DNA of 40,083 nt from Clostridia bacterium (GTDB taxonomy: Bacteria; Bacillota; Clostridia; Oscillospirales; CAG-272), in NCBI GenBank assembly GCA_017467085.1, contig JAFTSW010000060.1:1-40083 (forward strand), written 5' to 3'. How positions within the stretch are numbered: position 1 is the first letter of the stretch; each line of letters begins with the position of its first letter. Position numbers and translations under genes: made by a program. A model generated the notes under the pieces. It saw only the letters and a list, made by a program, of their open reading frames with translations, did no database searches and was not told the DNA's origin. Positions 22,718 to 32,400 of this stretch are shown in pieces.

Positions 22718-25700
22718 TTACTTGTTCTGCCTGTAAATATCTTCCAGCTCGTTGCTCTTCAAGTGGGTCTTGGAAAGAAGCGCCTCCACCAAGGCATCCA
22801 GCACCCTGCGATTTTCCGCAATGCAGGTCTTGGCAGCCGCCAGCTCTCTTTCCAGTACCTCGTTGACGCCCTCACGTACCTTGGCAGCCAGCTCGCCGTT
22901 CATTTCGGCGGCGCTGATAACCCCAAGACCGAAGGCATCCTCCATACCGTAGGTGCAAATCATTTCCCTGGCAAGGTGGGTTGCGGTATGCAAATCCCCC
23001 GAGGCACCCGTTGTCAAGCCGTCCTTATCGCCGTAGCACACTAACTCCGCGGCTCTGCCGCCCAAGGAGGTTCTGATACGGGCAAGAAGGTCATCTCTGG
23101 TATAGACGCCCTTGTTTTCGTTATCCGCGTGCTGCATATAGCCGCCGTGATTGCCTCTGGCAACAACGGTCAGATAGGAGGGGATTTCCCCTGCCGCCAT
23201 ACACACCAGCGCGTGTCCTGCCTCGTGCCTTGCGGTACGAAGGAGAGCCGCCTCGTCATGCACCTTGCTTTCACCGCCGTTGAAGCTTTCAAAGGCTTCC
23301 TCCAGCATAGCGTCATCCACCACACCGTTCTCGGACTTGATGGCGTTACGCATCGCAAATTCCATCACGTTATCCAGCTCTGCCAGGCTCATCCCCACCG
23401 AGCGCATGGCGATATTCTTCCATTCCTCCTCGGAGATGTGCAGAACGGGATGGCGGTCGATGTACATTTTCAGATACTGTTCTCTTTCCGCACGGTCGGG
23501 CAAATCCACCAAGAGGCGTCTGTCAAAGCGGCGAAGGAGCGCCGCATCCAGGCTACGGGGGCCCGACTGCTCCACAGTATAGTTGGTGGCAGCCAAGACG
23601 AACACGGGCTTGGAGGAGTTGCTCTTGAAGCCGTCCATTTCGGTCAAGAATGCCGTCAACACATCGGCGCTGGTTTCTGCCGCGGCAGAATCGCTGTTGC
23701 GGTTTTTGCCGATGGCGTCAATCTCGTCGATAAAGAGAATGGAGGGGGCATAGCGTCTTGCCGTTCTGAAAAGCTGATGCACCATTTCGGCGCCCTGTCC
23801 CACGTATCTTTGCAGGAACTGGTTGCCCTCAGCGGCAATAAAGGTCACGTCCGACTCTCCTGCCATCGCCTTGGCAAGAAGGGTTTTACCCGTTCCGGGA
23901 GGGCCGTAGAGCAAAACGCCCTTAGGCGCCTTGACGCCCTTCCGCAGATAGGCGGTGGGATTTTTCAGATAGCGGACGAAGTAGGAAAGCTCATCCTTGG
24001 CGTCCTTGGCACCGATAACGTCCGAGAAGCGGACATTCGGCTTGCTGACGTCATTGAGAATGCTGCCCGAATCCTCGGCAGAAACCGAGAGCTTCAAGGC
24101 GCAATCAAAGAGAGAAACCGTTGCGGTGGTGCCGTCCTCGGACACCGTTTGCGCCGTTTTATAGGAAAGAATCTTGTTTGCCTTGGCAAGGCGCAGCATA
24201 TTCTTGCGGCGGTATGCCGAGGCACAGTGGGTGAACACCGTTTCCGCTACGTTGTCATCCTTGTCGGGACAAATGATGCCAACAGCCCCAGCCTTAGCGA
24301 AGGAGAGGAACTCCTCCTCGTTGATTTCTCTTTCCTTGGTTTGGAGAATGCACAGGGCAACGTCGGTTGCCGAGGCGGCATACAGGAAGAAATCGCCGCC
24401 CTCGGAGAGAATGTCCTCGGTATTCAGCACATTCATCTTCTCGGCTCTGGGGTGACAGGTGACGTCACAGATAATCAAGGAGATTTCCTGCTTAAAGAGG
24501 ATATCCTTGGCTTCCTCAATAGAGGAGGTGGCGTGAATCTTGATGTTGCTGACCTTGCGCTTCAGCTCCTCTGCCCTATCCTCATCGGCAAAGAGGAGGA
24601 TTTCAGGGGTGGACTCATCCACGAAGAGCGAGCGGATTTCCTCATTATCCTGAGGGATAATCACGTCAAAGACGATTTCCTTCAATTCGTACAGTCCCAC
24701 GCTCTGGGTGCTGGCAGACGCCAAGCGAAGTAGCTCGTACAGCTCCTCGTAGAGGAATGCGGAGGCGCGCCCCGTTACCGTTCTGGCATCCGCCTTTCCG
24801 CCCTCGGCATAGAGGAGCGCGGCAGGCACGTTTTCCTTGATTTTGATGGAGATGGGGAGAGCCGAGGTCAATGCCTTGGCACTCTTTTCTAACTCCTTGG
24901 TGGTAATTTTCAGAAGGTCGCCCGCGCTGAGGTGATTGAACATCACCACGTTGCCCGAGGCAAAGCGGGAGCAAATAGCGGCAGGAAAATAGGGGACCTT
25001 GGTTTCGGGATTGACGTCGGTACGCAGCGCCTTGATAACCGTTTTACGGGGGATAGAGGACAGCAGCGCATTCTGCTCATCCTCATACAGCTGATGACCC
25101 GCGTTAGTGGTGAAAATCAGGATGGTATCCTTGAAGGAAACCTCCTCATCGGTATAGTTGTCACGGAGTCTACCCGCGTCCAAAATCTGCAAGAACAGGT
25201 TGATGACGTTGGTATGCACCTTTTCAATCTCGTCAAACAGGAGAACGCTCAAGGGGTTCTCGGCAACGAAGCTGGTTACGTTACCCGCCTTACCGTTTTT
25301 ATACACCTTGTCGCTTCCGCAGAACTCGATAGCCGCCTCCTTGTCGGAGTACTCACTCATATCGAAGCGGCAATAGGGCAAGCCGAGGGTTGCGGCAACC
25401 TTCTCTGCCAAGAAGGTTTTACCCACACCGGGAGGGCCCGCAAACAGGAAGGTAGCGCGGGGCTTGCGGCGCTCGGGCATCGAGATGGCCTGCAGCTCGG
25501 ACTGGAAATAGCCCGCGGTAAAGACGTTGATGGCCTGGTCCTGCCCCAAAATGCTTTCGGAGAGAGTCTGCTGCATCTTCTTGGTCTTTTCTACCAGGGC
25601 ACCGAGATAGTAGGGATTATCCTTATAGAGAGAGGGCATTTCTCCGTCCTCCTCATTCTCCTCGGCGCTTTCGGCAGGCTGAGAAAAGAGGTCATCAAAG

Positions 25701-26209
25701 GTGATGGGCTTCTCTTCCTTGGGCTCCTCTGCCGACTCTTCCTCTTTCTTTTCCTCGACGGTAGGGACAGGCGGGGGAGGGGGCGCTTCTACCTTATCTC
25801 TGCTGATGATAGCCAGCGCCTTCTTCACGTAGGAAGGAAGCTCCGCCAAGAGGCGCTTCGCCAGAACGTCCGCCGAAAGAGATGCACAGGAGGAGAACTC
25901 CAGATTCAGAAGGGCGGAGCGCAGAAGGAGCGCATCCATAGAATAGTTCTCACCGCCCGACTTCATCACCAGGGTAATAGCCGTCAAGGCACGGGTGGGT
26001 TGCTTTTTAACGTCGGGAAGGAGGGCTAAGGTCTTCTCCCACTCTTCCCTGTTATCTTCTACAACGGGAACACGGTTGGTGCCTGCCTTCCTTGCCATCA
26101 AAACGATGGCGTTGATAAAGAAGCCTGCGGTAGCAGATTCCTTGCCCTCATTTTGCGCAAGCTCCGTGGCGCTTGCCAAAAGGGCTTCTAACAGTTTTGT
26201 CTTCTTCAT
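22718..26209 (-). CDS. Soluble fusion: Clp-type AAA+, receiver-like domain, FtsH-type AAA+ and M41 zinc protease, 1163 aa
   Basis: Residues 1-135 are helical and resemble a Clp N-domain. Residues 140-200 are an acidic, proline-rich linker. Residues 215-510 are an AAA_2 module with Walker A GPPGVGKT (258-265), Walker B LLFDEIEK (DE 326-327) and a sensor-2-like ADARTVTGR. Residues 534-665 read as a receiver-like alpha/beta domain: EILLFADEDR, IICDV (Asp582), LYAAS, GAVGIICP. Residues 722-960 are an FtsH-type AAA+ with GPPGTGKT (769-776), pore loop RYVGQG (801-806), ILFIDEIDAIG (DE 828-829) and the RRFDRR second region of homology. Residues 985-1163 are peptidase M41 with HEAGH (995-999) and the third zinc ligand Asp1072 in TTGASGDL. 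All catalytic residues of both ATPases and the protease are intact. FtsH's two N-terminal membrane helices are absent. Start ATG 26209 after AAAGGAA; 16 bases from pncB in an operon. Confidence 0.9.
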   Translation of the reverse strand: MKKTKLLEALLASATELAQNEGKESATAGFFINAIVLMARKAGTNRVPVVEDNREEWEKTLALLPDVKKQPTRALTAITLVMKSGGENYSMDALLLRSALLNLEFSSCASLSADVLAKRLLAELPSYVKKALAIISRDKVEAPPPPPVPTVEEKKEEESAEEPKEEKPITFDDLFSQPAESAEENEEDGEMPSLYKDNPYYLGALVEKTKKMQQTLSESILGQDQAINVFTAGYFQSELQAISMPERRKPRATFLFAGPPGVGKTFLAEKVAATLGLPYCRFDMSEYSDKEAAIEFCGSDKVYKNGKAGNVTSFVAENPLSVLLFDEIEKVHTNVINLFLQILDAGRLRDNYTDEEVSFKDTILIFTTNAGHQLYEDEQNALLSSIPRKTVIKALRTDVNPETKVPYFPAAICSRFASGNVVMFNHLSAGDLLKITTKELEKSAKALTSALPISIKIKENVPAALLYAEGGKADARTVTGRASAFLYEELYELLRLASASTQSVGLYELKEIVFDVIIPQDNEEIRSLFVDESTPEILLFADEDRAEELKRKVSNIKIHATSSIEEAKDILFKQEISLIICDVTCHPRAEKMNVLNTEDILSEGGDFFLYAASATDVALCILQTKEREINEEEFLSFAKAGAVGIICPDKDDNVAETVFTHCASAYRRKNMLRLAKANKILSYKTAQTVSEDGTTATVSLFDCALKLSVSAEDSGSILNDVSKPNVRFSDVIGAKDAKDELSYFVRYLKNPTAYLRKGVKAPKGVLLYGPPGTGKTLLAKAMAGESDVTFIAAEGNQFLQRYVGQGAEMVHQLFRTARRYAPSILFIDEIDAIGKNRNSDSAAAETSADVLTAFLTEMDGFKSNSSKPVFVLAATNYTVEQSGPRSLDAALLRRFDRRLLVDLPDRAEREQYLKMYIDRHPVLHISEEEWKNIAMRSVGMSLAELDNVMEFAMRNAIKSENGVVDDAMLEEAFESFNGGESKVHDEAALLRTARHEAGHALVCMAAGEIPSYLTVVARGNHGGYMQHADNENKGVYTRDDLLARIRTSLGGRAAELVCYGDKDGLTTGASGDLHTATHLAREMICTYGMEDAFGLGVISAAEMNGELAAKVREGVNEVLERELAAAKTCIAENRRVLDALVEALLSKTHLKSNELEDIYRQNK

Positions 26210-26225
26210 AGTCTTTTCCTTTATT

Positions 26226-27671
26226 TTATTCTACTCTTCCGCGCAGCATTTCCTGCTTCAAGGTCCAAAGCCTGTCGGACAAGTCAACGTAATACCGATG
26301 AGGATTGTCGAAGCGCTTGACCTCATCCCAAAGAAGAGAAAGCTGCTCCTTGCAATAGGCGCGGATTTCCTCAATGTCGGGGAGCTCATAGACACACTCA
26401 CCGTTCAAGAATACGGGAATTTGCAGGGGAACGATTTTGTAATTATGCACCGTTTTATGCTTCCAGGTGTTGACGGGGTCAAAGAGAAGCAAGGGCTCCT
26501 TTTCGTTCAGCACCTCATCGGCAAGGGTAATATAGTCGGCAATCGCCTGCCCCGTTTCGCCATCAAAGATGCGGTAGGGCTTTTTATAGCCGGGGTTGGT
26601 GATTTTCTCAATATTTTCGGATATTTTGATTTTGGGACGGATGCTTCCGTCTGCCCTTTCAATGGCAACGAGCTTATAGACGCCGCCGAACACGGGAGAG
26701 GATTTGGAGCAAATCAAGCGCTCTCCAACGCCGAAGGCGTCAATTTGAGCCCCCTGCGACAGAAGCGTCTTTATCAGGTTTTCATCCAAGGAGTTGGTGG
26801 CAATGATTTTGCAATCCGTCAGCCCTGCCTCATCCAGCATCTTGCGAATTTTCTTGCTCAGATAGGCGATGTCGCCCGAATCCAAACGCACAGCGTACTT
26901 TTTGATGCCCTTGGGAAGCAAAACCTCCTTAATGGCACGAATGGCGTTGGGAACGCCGCTATGCAATACGTCATAGGTATCAATCAGAAGGGTGACGTTT
27001 TCGGGATACAGCTCGCAATAGGTGCGGAAGGCGGTATACTCATCGTCAAACATCTGTACCCAGGAATGCGCCATCGTACCCGTCGCGGGGACGTTGAAAT
27101 CACGTTCTACCATTGCACAGGCGGTGGAGCTGCACCCCCCAATATACGCGGCACGAGCGCCAAGAATGGCGGCAGAGGCTCCCTGCGCGCGGCGAGAGCC
27201 GAACTCAGACACGGGGCGCCCGTCGGCAGCGCGCACGATACGGCTTGCCTTAGTGGCAATTAAGGACTGGTGATTGACACACAACAGCAGGAAGGTTTCA
27301 ATCAGCTGTGCCTGGATAGCGGGGGCGCGCACGGTGATGATGGGCTCACCGGGGAAAATAGGCGTTCCCTCCTTCATAGCGAAGATATCGCCCGTAAAGC
27401 GGAAATGTCTTAAATACTCCAAAAATGCCTCGTCAAACTGACCCTTGGAGCGCAGAAGCGCAATATCCTCCTCAGTGAAACGAAGATTTCTGATATAGTC
27501 TACAATTTGCTCAAGACCTGCAAACACGGCGTAGCCCGCACCGTCGGGAATCGAACGGAAGAATACATCAAAATACGTAATTTCTTCTCCCCGTCCCAGA
27601 CGAAAATAGCCGTTGCTCATAGTCAGCTCGTAATAGTCGCAGAGCATCGTATAGTTTTCGTTGTTCAGCAT
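26226..27671 (-). CDS. pncB: Nicotinate phosphoribosyltransferase, 481 aa
   Basis: Converts nicotinate and PRPP to nicotinate mononucleotide in NAD salvage. Diagnostic segments are DYYELTMSNGYF (12-23), the FDVFFR substrate loop, EFGSRRAQG (about 155) and the catalytic histidine region GTMAHSWVQMF (about 198-208), IDTYDVLHSGVPNAI, and VRLDSGDIAYLSK. Length and order match the longer Firmicutes PncB. It lies 17 bases after a 38-aa membrane microprotein gene and 16 before the AAA+/M41 fusion, so it is cotranscribed with them although its metabolic role gives no obvious reason. Confidence 0.96.
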   Translation of the reverse strand: MLNNENYTMLCDYYELTMSNGYFRLGRGEEITYFDVFFRSIPDGAGYAVFAGLEQIVDYIRNLRFTEEDIALLRSKGQFDEAFLEYLRHFRFTGDIFAMKEGTPIFPGEPIITVRAPAIQAQLIETFLLLCVNHQSLIATKASRIVRAADGRPVSEFGSRRAQGASAAILGARAAYIGGCSSTACAMVERDFNVPATGTMAHSWVQMFDDEYTAFRTYCELYPENVTLLIDTYDVLHSGVPNAIRAIKEVLLPKGIKKYAVRLDSGDIAYLSKKIRKMLDEAGLTDCKIIATNSLDENLIKTLLSQGAQIDAFGVGERLICSKSSPVFGGVYKLVAIERADGSIRPKIKISENIEKITNPGYKKPYRIFDGETGQAIADYITLADEVLNEKEPLLLFDPVNTWKHKTVHNYKIVPLQIPVFLNGECVYELPDIEEIRAYCKEQLSLLWDEVKRFDNPHRYYVDLSDRLWTLKQEMLRGRVE

Positions 27672-27688
27672 TTTTTCTTCCTTTGATT

Positions 27689-27805
27689 TCAGAGTGCGCT
27701 CACGATAAAATATACAACCGTATACGCCAGGCTGGCTACCATAATGGCCGCCAATGCCAGGCAGAGGATACGCACGGCAAGCTTGCTTTTTTCTTTCTTT
27801 TTCAT
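27689..27805 (-). CDS. Membrane microprotein, 38 aa
   Basis: A short gene not obvious from length alone: ATG 27805, six bases after AAAGGAA, stop TGA at 27689. It begins MKKKEKSKLAVRIL and has one transmembrane helix from about residue 10 to 36 with a strongly basic N-terminus, so the N-terminus should stay inside. It sits between the mreB-like gene (21 bases) and pncB (17 bases), the tight spacing of an operon member. Such single-helix peptides often regulate a membrane partner; the partner here is unknown. Confidence 0.75.
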   Translation of the reverse strand: MKKKEKSKLAVRILCLALAAIMVASLAYTVVYFIVSAL

Positions 27806-27826
27806 AGCGGTTCCTTTATTTTGCTT

Positions 27827-28855
27827 TTATTTTTTTTCACGGTAGGCGTTTGTTTTCAAGGCGATGCCCGATACGTTGGGTCCGTTATGGATTTGCTCGG
27901 GCAGGTGCGCCAAAATCGTTTCAAGACCGTTGACAACGGCAAACTCGGGGTTGGGTACACGGCGGCATTTTACCCCCGTTACCCCATATATCATATGGTC
28001 GATGCCCTCAAGTAATGAGCCGCCGCCCGATAAAATAATGCCGTTTTCAAAGGTTTCTCTTACTGCCTCGGCAGGAATTTTGGAGAGCGCCTCGCAAACC
28101 ACCTCTAAAACGGCGGCACAGGGCTCCTCCAACGCCTCAAACATTTCGTCCGAGGAAATGACAGTGCGGCGCATACTGTTATCCGATGCCCGTCCCACGA
28201 TTTCCATAGGTCTTCTCTCGCCCTCAACCCAGACGGTGCCTATTTTGCGCTTGATTTCCTCCGCCATCTGATAGCCGATACGCAAATGACTCTTGCGCTT
28301 GATATAGTTGGCAATGGCAAGGGTAAAAGCATAGCCTGCCTTATCGATGCAGAAGCGGTTGACAAGCTCGCCCTCGGACACCACCACCACGTCCGTGGTA
28401 TAGCAGCCGATGTCTACGGCGATATAGCTCTTTTCCATTGAATAGCCGGCGCCTATTAACGCGGCGATGGGGGAATACACCTGGTAGCATTCACGGTAGC
28501 CCGCGCGCAGCACCATTTCCGCATATTCTCCCTCCTCCTCGGCGGTGAAGCCGCAGGGAATGGACACCACGGCGCGCACGTCGTCATCAATGGGGAAATT
28601 TTGGGTACGGCACCAGGAAAGCACGCGCTCCGCTAAGGGCATATCGGCGAAAATGCCCTCGATAAAGGGATATTGGGGATAGAAGGAGCCTGAGGACTCG
28701 GCAATCAGCTTTTGGGTGGCGTTGCCGAACTTGATATGCTCTCCCGTAATTCTGTCTACCGCCACCATAGCAGGCTCACAAACCACGTTGCCGCCCGCCA
28801 AGACGTTGGCGCGAACAAAAGAACAGCCAAAGTCAATGCCGATTCCCTTGCGCAT
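27827..28855 (-). CDS. MreB-like bacterial actin, 342 aa
   Basis: Actin-fold ATPase of the MreB/Mbl group, which guides lateral wall synthesis. Phosphate-1 loop GIDFGCSFVRANV (5-17), connect region VVSIPCGFT, phosphate-2 AVDIGCYTTDVVVVS (about 146-160) and adenosine motif NGIILSGGGSLLEG (about 288-301) are all present. Length is typical. The cysteines in both phosphate loops and weak similarity to canonical MreB sequences in between suggest a paralogue and not the main MreB. First gene of the operon with its own promoter; GGAGG precedes ATG 28855. Confidence 0.85.
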   Translation of the reverse strand: MRKGIGIDFGCSFVRANVLAGGNVVCEPAMVAVDRITGEHIKFGNATQKLIAESSGSFYPQYPFIEGIFADMPLAERVLSWCRTQNFPIDDDVRAVVSIPCGFTAEEEGEYAEMVLRAGYRECYQVYSPIAALIGAGYSMEKSYIAVDIGCYTTDVVVVSEGELVNRFCIDKAGYAFTLAIANYIKRKSHLRIGYQMAEEIKRKIGTVWVEGERRPMEIVGRASDNSMRRTVISSDEMFEALEEPCAAVLEVVCEALSKIPAEAVRETFENGIILSGGGSLLEGIDHMIYGVTGVKCRRVPNPEFAVVNGLETILAHLPEQIHNGPNVSGIALKTNAYREKK

Positions 28856-28913
28856 ATCAAATTCCTCCTTTTCCTGTTTTTCCCGATGGGGTCAATCACA
28901 TAGGTATATATCC

Positions 28914-28942
28914 ATTATATATGATAGAATACAAAATTTCAA
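28914..28942 (-). promoter_or_regulatory. Promoter of the mreB-like/pncB/AAA-M41 operon
   Basis: Minus-strand TTGAAA (28937-28942), 17-bp spacer, TATAAT (28914-28919). No other promoter is evident down to the terminator at 21061. Confidence 0.75.
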
Positions 28943-28965
28943 GTGCCATTTTTATCAAGACGCCG

Positions 28966-31164
28966 TTATTTTCCTTTTTCTAAAAGAGTGGGAAGAGCGG
29001 TATACCGCAAAATATCGCGGTTGTTTGCCACCATACGGGCGGCAACCTCCTTGTTTCCTACCAGAATGACCATGCGGCTGGCACGGGTGACGGCGGTATA
29101 GAACAGATGCCTGTTCTCCAAGAGGGTGGGGCAATAGCCAAGGGGAATGATGACAACGGGGTATTCACTTCCCTGGCTTTTATGGATGGTAATGGCGTAT
29201 GCGTGCTCCAAGTCCTCCATAAATTCCTTGCTGTACACCGTTTCCTTATCCTGGAAGGACACCTCCGCCTCCTCAACGGACACGGCGGTGAGAATACCCG
29301 TTTCACCGTTAAAGACGCCCATACCGTCCTTGCCGTTTCTTTGCCATTCCAGCTCATAGTTATTGCGAATTTGCATCACACGGTCCCCCTCCCGCAAAAT
29401 CACGCCGTGATGCTTGATTTCCTTTTTGGAGGGGTGGGGGGGATTCTGGGCAGTCTGCAAAAAGGCGTTGAGCCGCTCGGTGCCCGCGCTTCCCTTACGG
29501 GAGGGGGTAATCACCTGGATTTGCCCCCGAATGCTCTCGCCGTACGCCTTGGGCAGACGGTGACAGACAAGCTCCGCTATCAGAGAGGGAATTTCCTCCT
29601 CCCGACAGGGGAGATAGAAGAAATCCTTATCCTTTTGGTTAAGTATAGGCAGCTCACCCTTATTGATACGGTGGGCGTTGGTGACTATCAGGCTTTCCGC
29701 CGACTGACGGAAGATTTCGTTTAACTGCACGGTGCAGAATTTTTGGCTTTGGATAAGGTCACGCAGGACGTTCCCTGCGCCAACCGAGGGGAGCTGATCG
29801 GCGTCCCCGATTAGGATAAGCCTTGCTCCCTGCACCACGGCAGAAAGAAGGGCGCGCATCAGAATACTGTCCATCATAGACATCTCGTCCACGATGACCA
29901 CCTTGGCGTCCAACGGATTGGAGGCGTTTTTGCGATAATGGGGCTCGTCCCCCTCGCTTCTTTCCATTTCCAATGCCCGATGAACCGTTTTTGCCTTTGC
30001 CCTGGTTGCCTCGGACATACGGTTGGCGGCGCGCCCCGTGGGGGCTAACAGCTCCACCGAAAGTCCCGCAAAGGCGAAGATACGCAACAGCGCACGCACA
30101 ACGGTGGTTTTTCCCGTTCCGGGACCGCCCGTCAGAATCATCACGCCGTTTTGCAGGCCCGCCCGAATGGCGGCGCGCTGGGCGTCGGCATAGGTAATTC
30201 CCTGCTCCTCTTCGATACGCTGAATGAAAAGCCCCACGTCCGTTTCGCTATACAAGGCGCTGGCCTTATCCAAGCGCAAAAGCTTTTCAACGATGTATTT
30301 CTCCGCCTCGCCGTAACGGGCAAGGGCAACAAGGCGCCGCTCGTCCGAAAACGCCACCAGGCGACGGGCACGTATACCGTCCTCGATAGCGGCGGCGATT
30401 TTTTCGGGCGCAACCTCCAAATGGGCGCTTGCCGCCTCCCGCAGCTTATCGAGAGGCAGGGCGGTATGCCCGTTGGTCTGGGCGTTGTAGGTAAGGATAT
30501 AGGCGATGCCGCTTTCTAAACGCTGGGGGCAATCCTGCCCAAAGGCAAGAGAACGGGCAAAATTATCCACCGCCTGAAAGGGGACAGCCCCAATCTCATC
30601 AAAAATCAAGTAGGGATTTTGGCGAATGATATCCACCGCTTCCCCACCCCATTGCCGATAGATGCGGCTGATAACGGCGGTGGAGAAATAGGAGCGGCAG
30701 AGCATCATCAAGGCGCGCACGTCCGACTGCTCGCAAAAGGATTCGTGAATCTTTGCCGCCTTTTTGGCGGTGATGCCCGAAATCTCGGTGAGCCATTCGG
30801 GGTGCTTTTCGATAACCTCCAGGGTGTCCTCGCCGTAGCGCGTCACAATTCGGGCGGCGGTCACAGGACCGATGCCCTTGATGGCGCCCGACGCAAGATA
30901 GCGCAGAATGGCTTTGCTGTTGTCGGGCAGAAAGACCTCGTAGGAATCAAAGGAAAACTGCACGCCGTATTCCGTATGCTTCGTCCAGCGCCCGTAGAGA
31001 ATCACGTCCTCCCCCTCGGCAACCTCCGCCATCATACCCACGGCGGTTTGCAGCTCGCCCTGCTTGGTGATGATTTCCAAAACGGTATAATCGTTTTCCT
31101 CGTTGCGATATACAATATCCTCAACGGTGCCTTGCAGGCTTAAAACCTCTCTGGCGTCCTCCAT
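28966..31164 (-). CDS. recD2: RecD2-type (YrrC) ATP-dependent DNA helicase, 732 aa
   Basis: Superfamily 1B 5'-3' helicase acting in replication fork repair without RecBC. The N-terminal 90 residues are the OB-like domain, then helix-hairpin-helix motifs (AIKGIGPVTAARIV and LTEISGITAKKAAKI). Motor: Walker A MILTGGPGTGKTTVV (about 340-354), VVIVDEMSMMD (about 420), LIGDADQLPSVGAGNVL, NEIFRQ, and the C-terminal TIHKSQGSEY and FYTAVTRAS. Start ATG 31164 after AAAGGA, 33 bases downstream of metK with no terminator, so the two are cotranscribed under SAM riboswitch control. Pairing a repair helicase with metK is probably incidental. Confidence 0.95.
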   Translation of the reverse strand: MEDAREVLSLQGTVEDIVYRNEENDYTVLEIITKQGELQTAVGMMAEVAEGEDVILYGRWTKHTEYGVQFSFDSYEVFLPDNSKAILRYLASGAIKGIGPVTAARIVTRYGEDTLEVIEKHPEWLTEISGITAKKAAKIHESFCEQSDVRALMMLCRSYFSTAVISRIYRQWGGEAVDIIRQNPYLIFDEIGAVPFQAVDNFARSLAFGQDCPQRLESGIAYILTYNAQTNGHTALPLDKLREAASAHLEVAPEKIAAAIEDGIRARRLVAFSDERRLVALARYGEAEKYIVEKLLRLDKASALYSETDVGLFIQRIEEEQGITYADAQRAAIRAGLQNGVMILTGGPGTGKTTVVRALLRIFAFAGLSVELLAPTGRAANRMSEATRAKAKTVHRALEMERSEGDEPHYRKNASNPLDAKVVIVDEMSMMDSILMRALLSAVVQGARLILIGDADQLPSVGAGNVLRDLIQSQKFCTVQLNEIFRQSAESLIVTNAHRINKGELPILNQKDKDFFYLPCREEEIPSLIAELVCHRLPKAYGESIRGQIQVITPSRKGSAGTERLNAFLQTAQNPPHPSKKEIKHHGVILREGDRVMQIRNNYELEWQRNGKDGMGVFNGETGILTAVSVEEAEVSFQDKETVYSKEFMEDLEHAYAITIHKSQGSEYPVVIIPLGYCPTLLENRHLFYTAVTRASRMVILVGNKEVAARMVANNRDILRYTALPTLLEKGK

Positions 31165-31197
31165 ATACCGTTTCCTTTCTCAGCTTGAACTGGTCTG

Positions 31198-32379
31198 TTA
31201 AGCAAGCGCCTTTTTCAGGGCGTCTGCCAAATCTCTCTTTTCCCAAGGAGCGTCAAGCTCCTCACGTCCCATATGCCCGTAAGCGGCAAACTGACGGTAA
31301 ATGGGACGGCGCAAATCAAAATGCCGAATGATAGCGGCGGGGCGGAAGTCAAAGGACGAAGCCAGCGCCTCGGCGATTTTCTCATCGTCATACTTGCCCG
31401 TGCCGAAGGTATCTACCATAATGGAAACGGGACGCGCCACACCAATGGCGTATGCCAGCTGCACCTCGCACTTGTCGGCAAGGCCTGCGGCAACCACGTT
31501 CTTGGCGGCGTATCTGGCGGCGTAGCAGGCAGACCTGTCCACCTTGGTGGGGTCCTTACCCGAGAAGGCGCCGCCACCGTGACGGGAATAGCCACCGTAG
31601 GTATCTACGATGATTTTACGGCCCGTCAGACCCGTATCGCCCTGGGGACCGCCTACCACGAAGCGACCCGTGGGGTTGACGAAAATCTTGGTTTCGGGAC
31701 GCAGAAGCGCGGCAGGAATAATGGGGGTAATGACCTGGGCAATAATATCCCTCCGCATATCCTCCATAGAAATCTCAGCGGCGTGCTGAGAGGATACGAC
31801 AACGGTATCCACGTAGACGGGGTTGCCGTCCTCGTAGGCTACGGTAATCTGGGTTTTTCCGTCGGGACGCAGGTAGGGCAAGGTGCCGTTTTTGCGAACA
31901 TCGGTCAAGCGGCGCGCCATTTTGTGCGCCAGGGACACGGGCAGGGGCATCAGCTCAGGAGTTTCGTTGCAGGCGAAGCCGAACATCATACCCTGGTCAC
32001 CTGCACCCGTATCCAGGTCATCGGAAAGCTCTCCCGCCTTTGCCTCGGCGCATTTGTCAACGCCCAGGGCAATATCGGGGGACTGCTCGTGAATAGAGGT
32101 CAAAACGGCGCAGGTATTGCAGTCAAAGCCGTAGGCGGCGTTATCATAGCCAATGCCCCTCACCGTTTCACGGACTACGGACTGAATATCCACGTATGCC
32201 TCGGTGGTCACCTCGCCCATAACGGTGATAACGCCCGTGGTGGCGAAGGTTTCGCAGGCTACACGGGACATAGGGTCCTGCCGCAGCATTTCGTCCAAAA
32301 TCGCATCCGAAATCATATCACAGATTTTATCGGGATGTCCTTCCGTCACAGACTCGGAGGTAAATAACATTTTGCTCAT
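31198..32379 (-). CDS. metK: S-adenosylmethionine synthetase, 393 aa
   Basis: Makes SAM from methionine and ATP. Start ATG 32379 ([18 protein letters not shown]) after AAAGGA; longer in-frame readings run through the riboswitch. Signature [12 protein letters not shown] (about 119-130) and [16 protein letters not shown] (about 265-280), with the methionine loop near residue 100 intact. Length is normal. A SAM-I riboswitch and intrinsic terminator lie directly upstream, so expression falls when SAM is plentiful. Confidence 0.98.
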   Translation of the reverse strand: MSKMLFTSESVTEGHPDKICDMISDAILDEMLRQDPMSRVACETFATTGVITVMGEVTTEAYVDIQSVVRETVRGIGYDNAAYGFDCNTCAVLTSIHEQSPDIALGVDKCAEAKAGELSDDLDTGAGDQGMMFGFACNETPELMPLPVSLAHKMARRLTDVRKNGTLPYLRPDGKTQITVAYEDGNPVYVDTVVVSSQHAAEISMEDMRRDIIAQVITPIIPAALLRPETKIFVNPTGRFVVGGPQGDTGLTGRKIIVDTYGGYSRHGGGAFSGKDPTKVDRSACYAARYAAKNVVAAGLADKCEVQLAYAIGVARPVSIMVDTFGTGKYDDEKIAEALASSFDFRPAAIIRHFDLRRPIYRQFAAYGHMGREELDAPWEKRDLADALKKALA

Positions 32380-32400
32380 AAGATTCCTTTCCTCGCAAAG

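Noticed and set aside
23129-24733. 534-codon plus-strand frame inside the AAA/M41 gene
   Set aside because: Antisense shadow of a gene with seven intact catalytic motifs.
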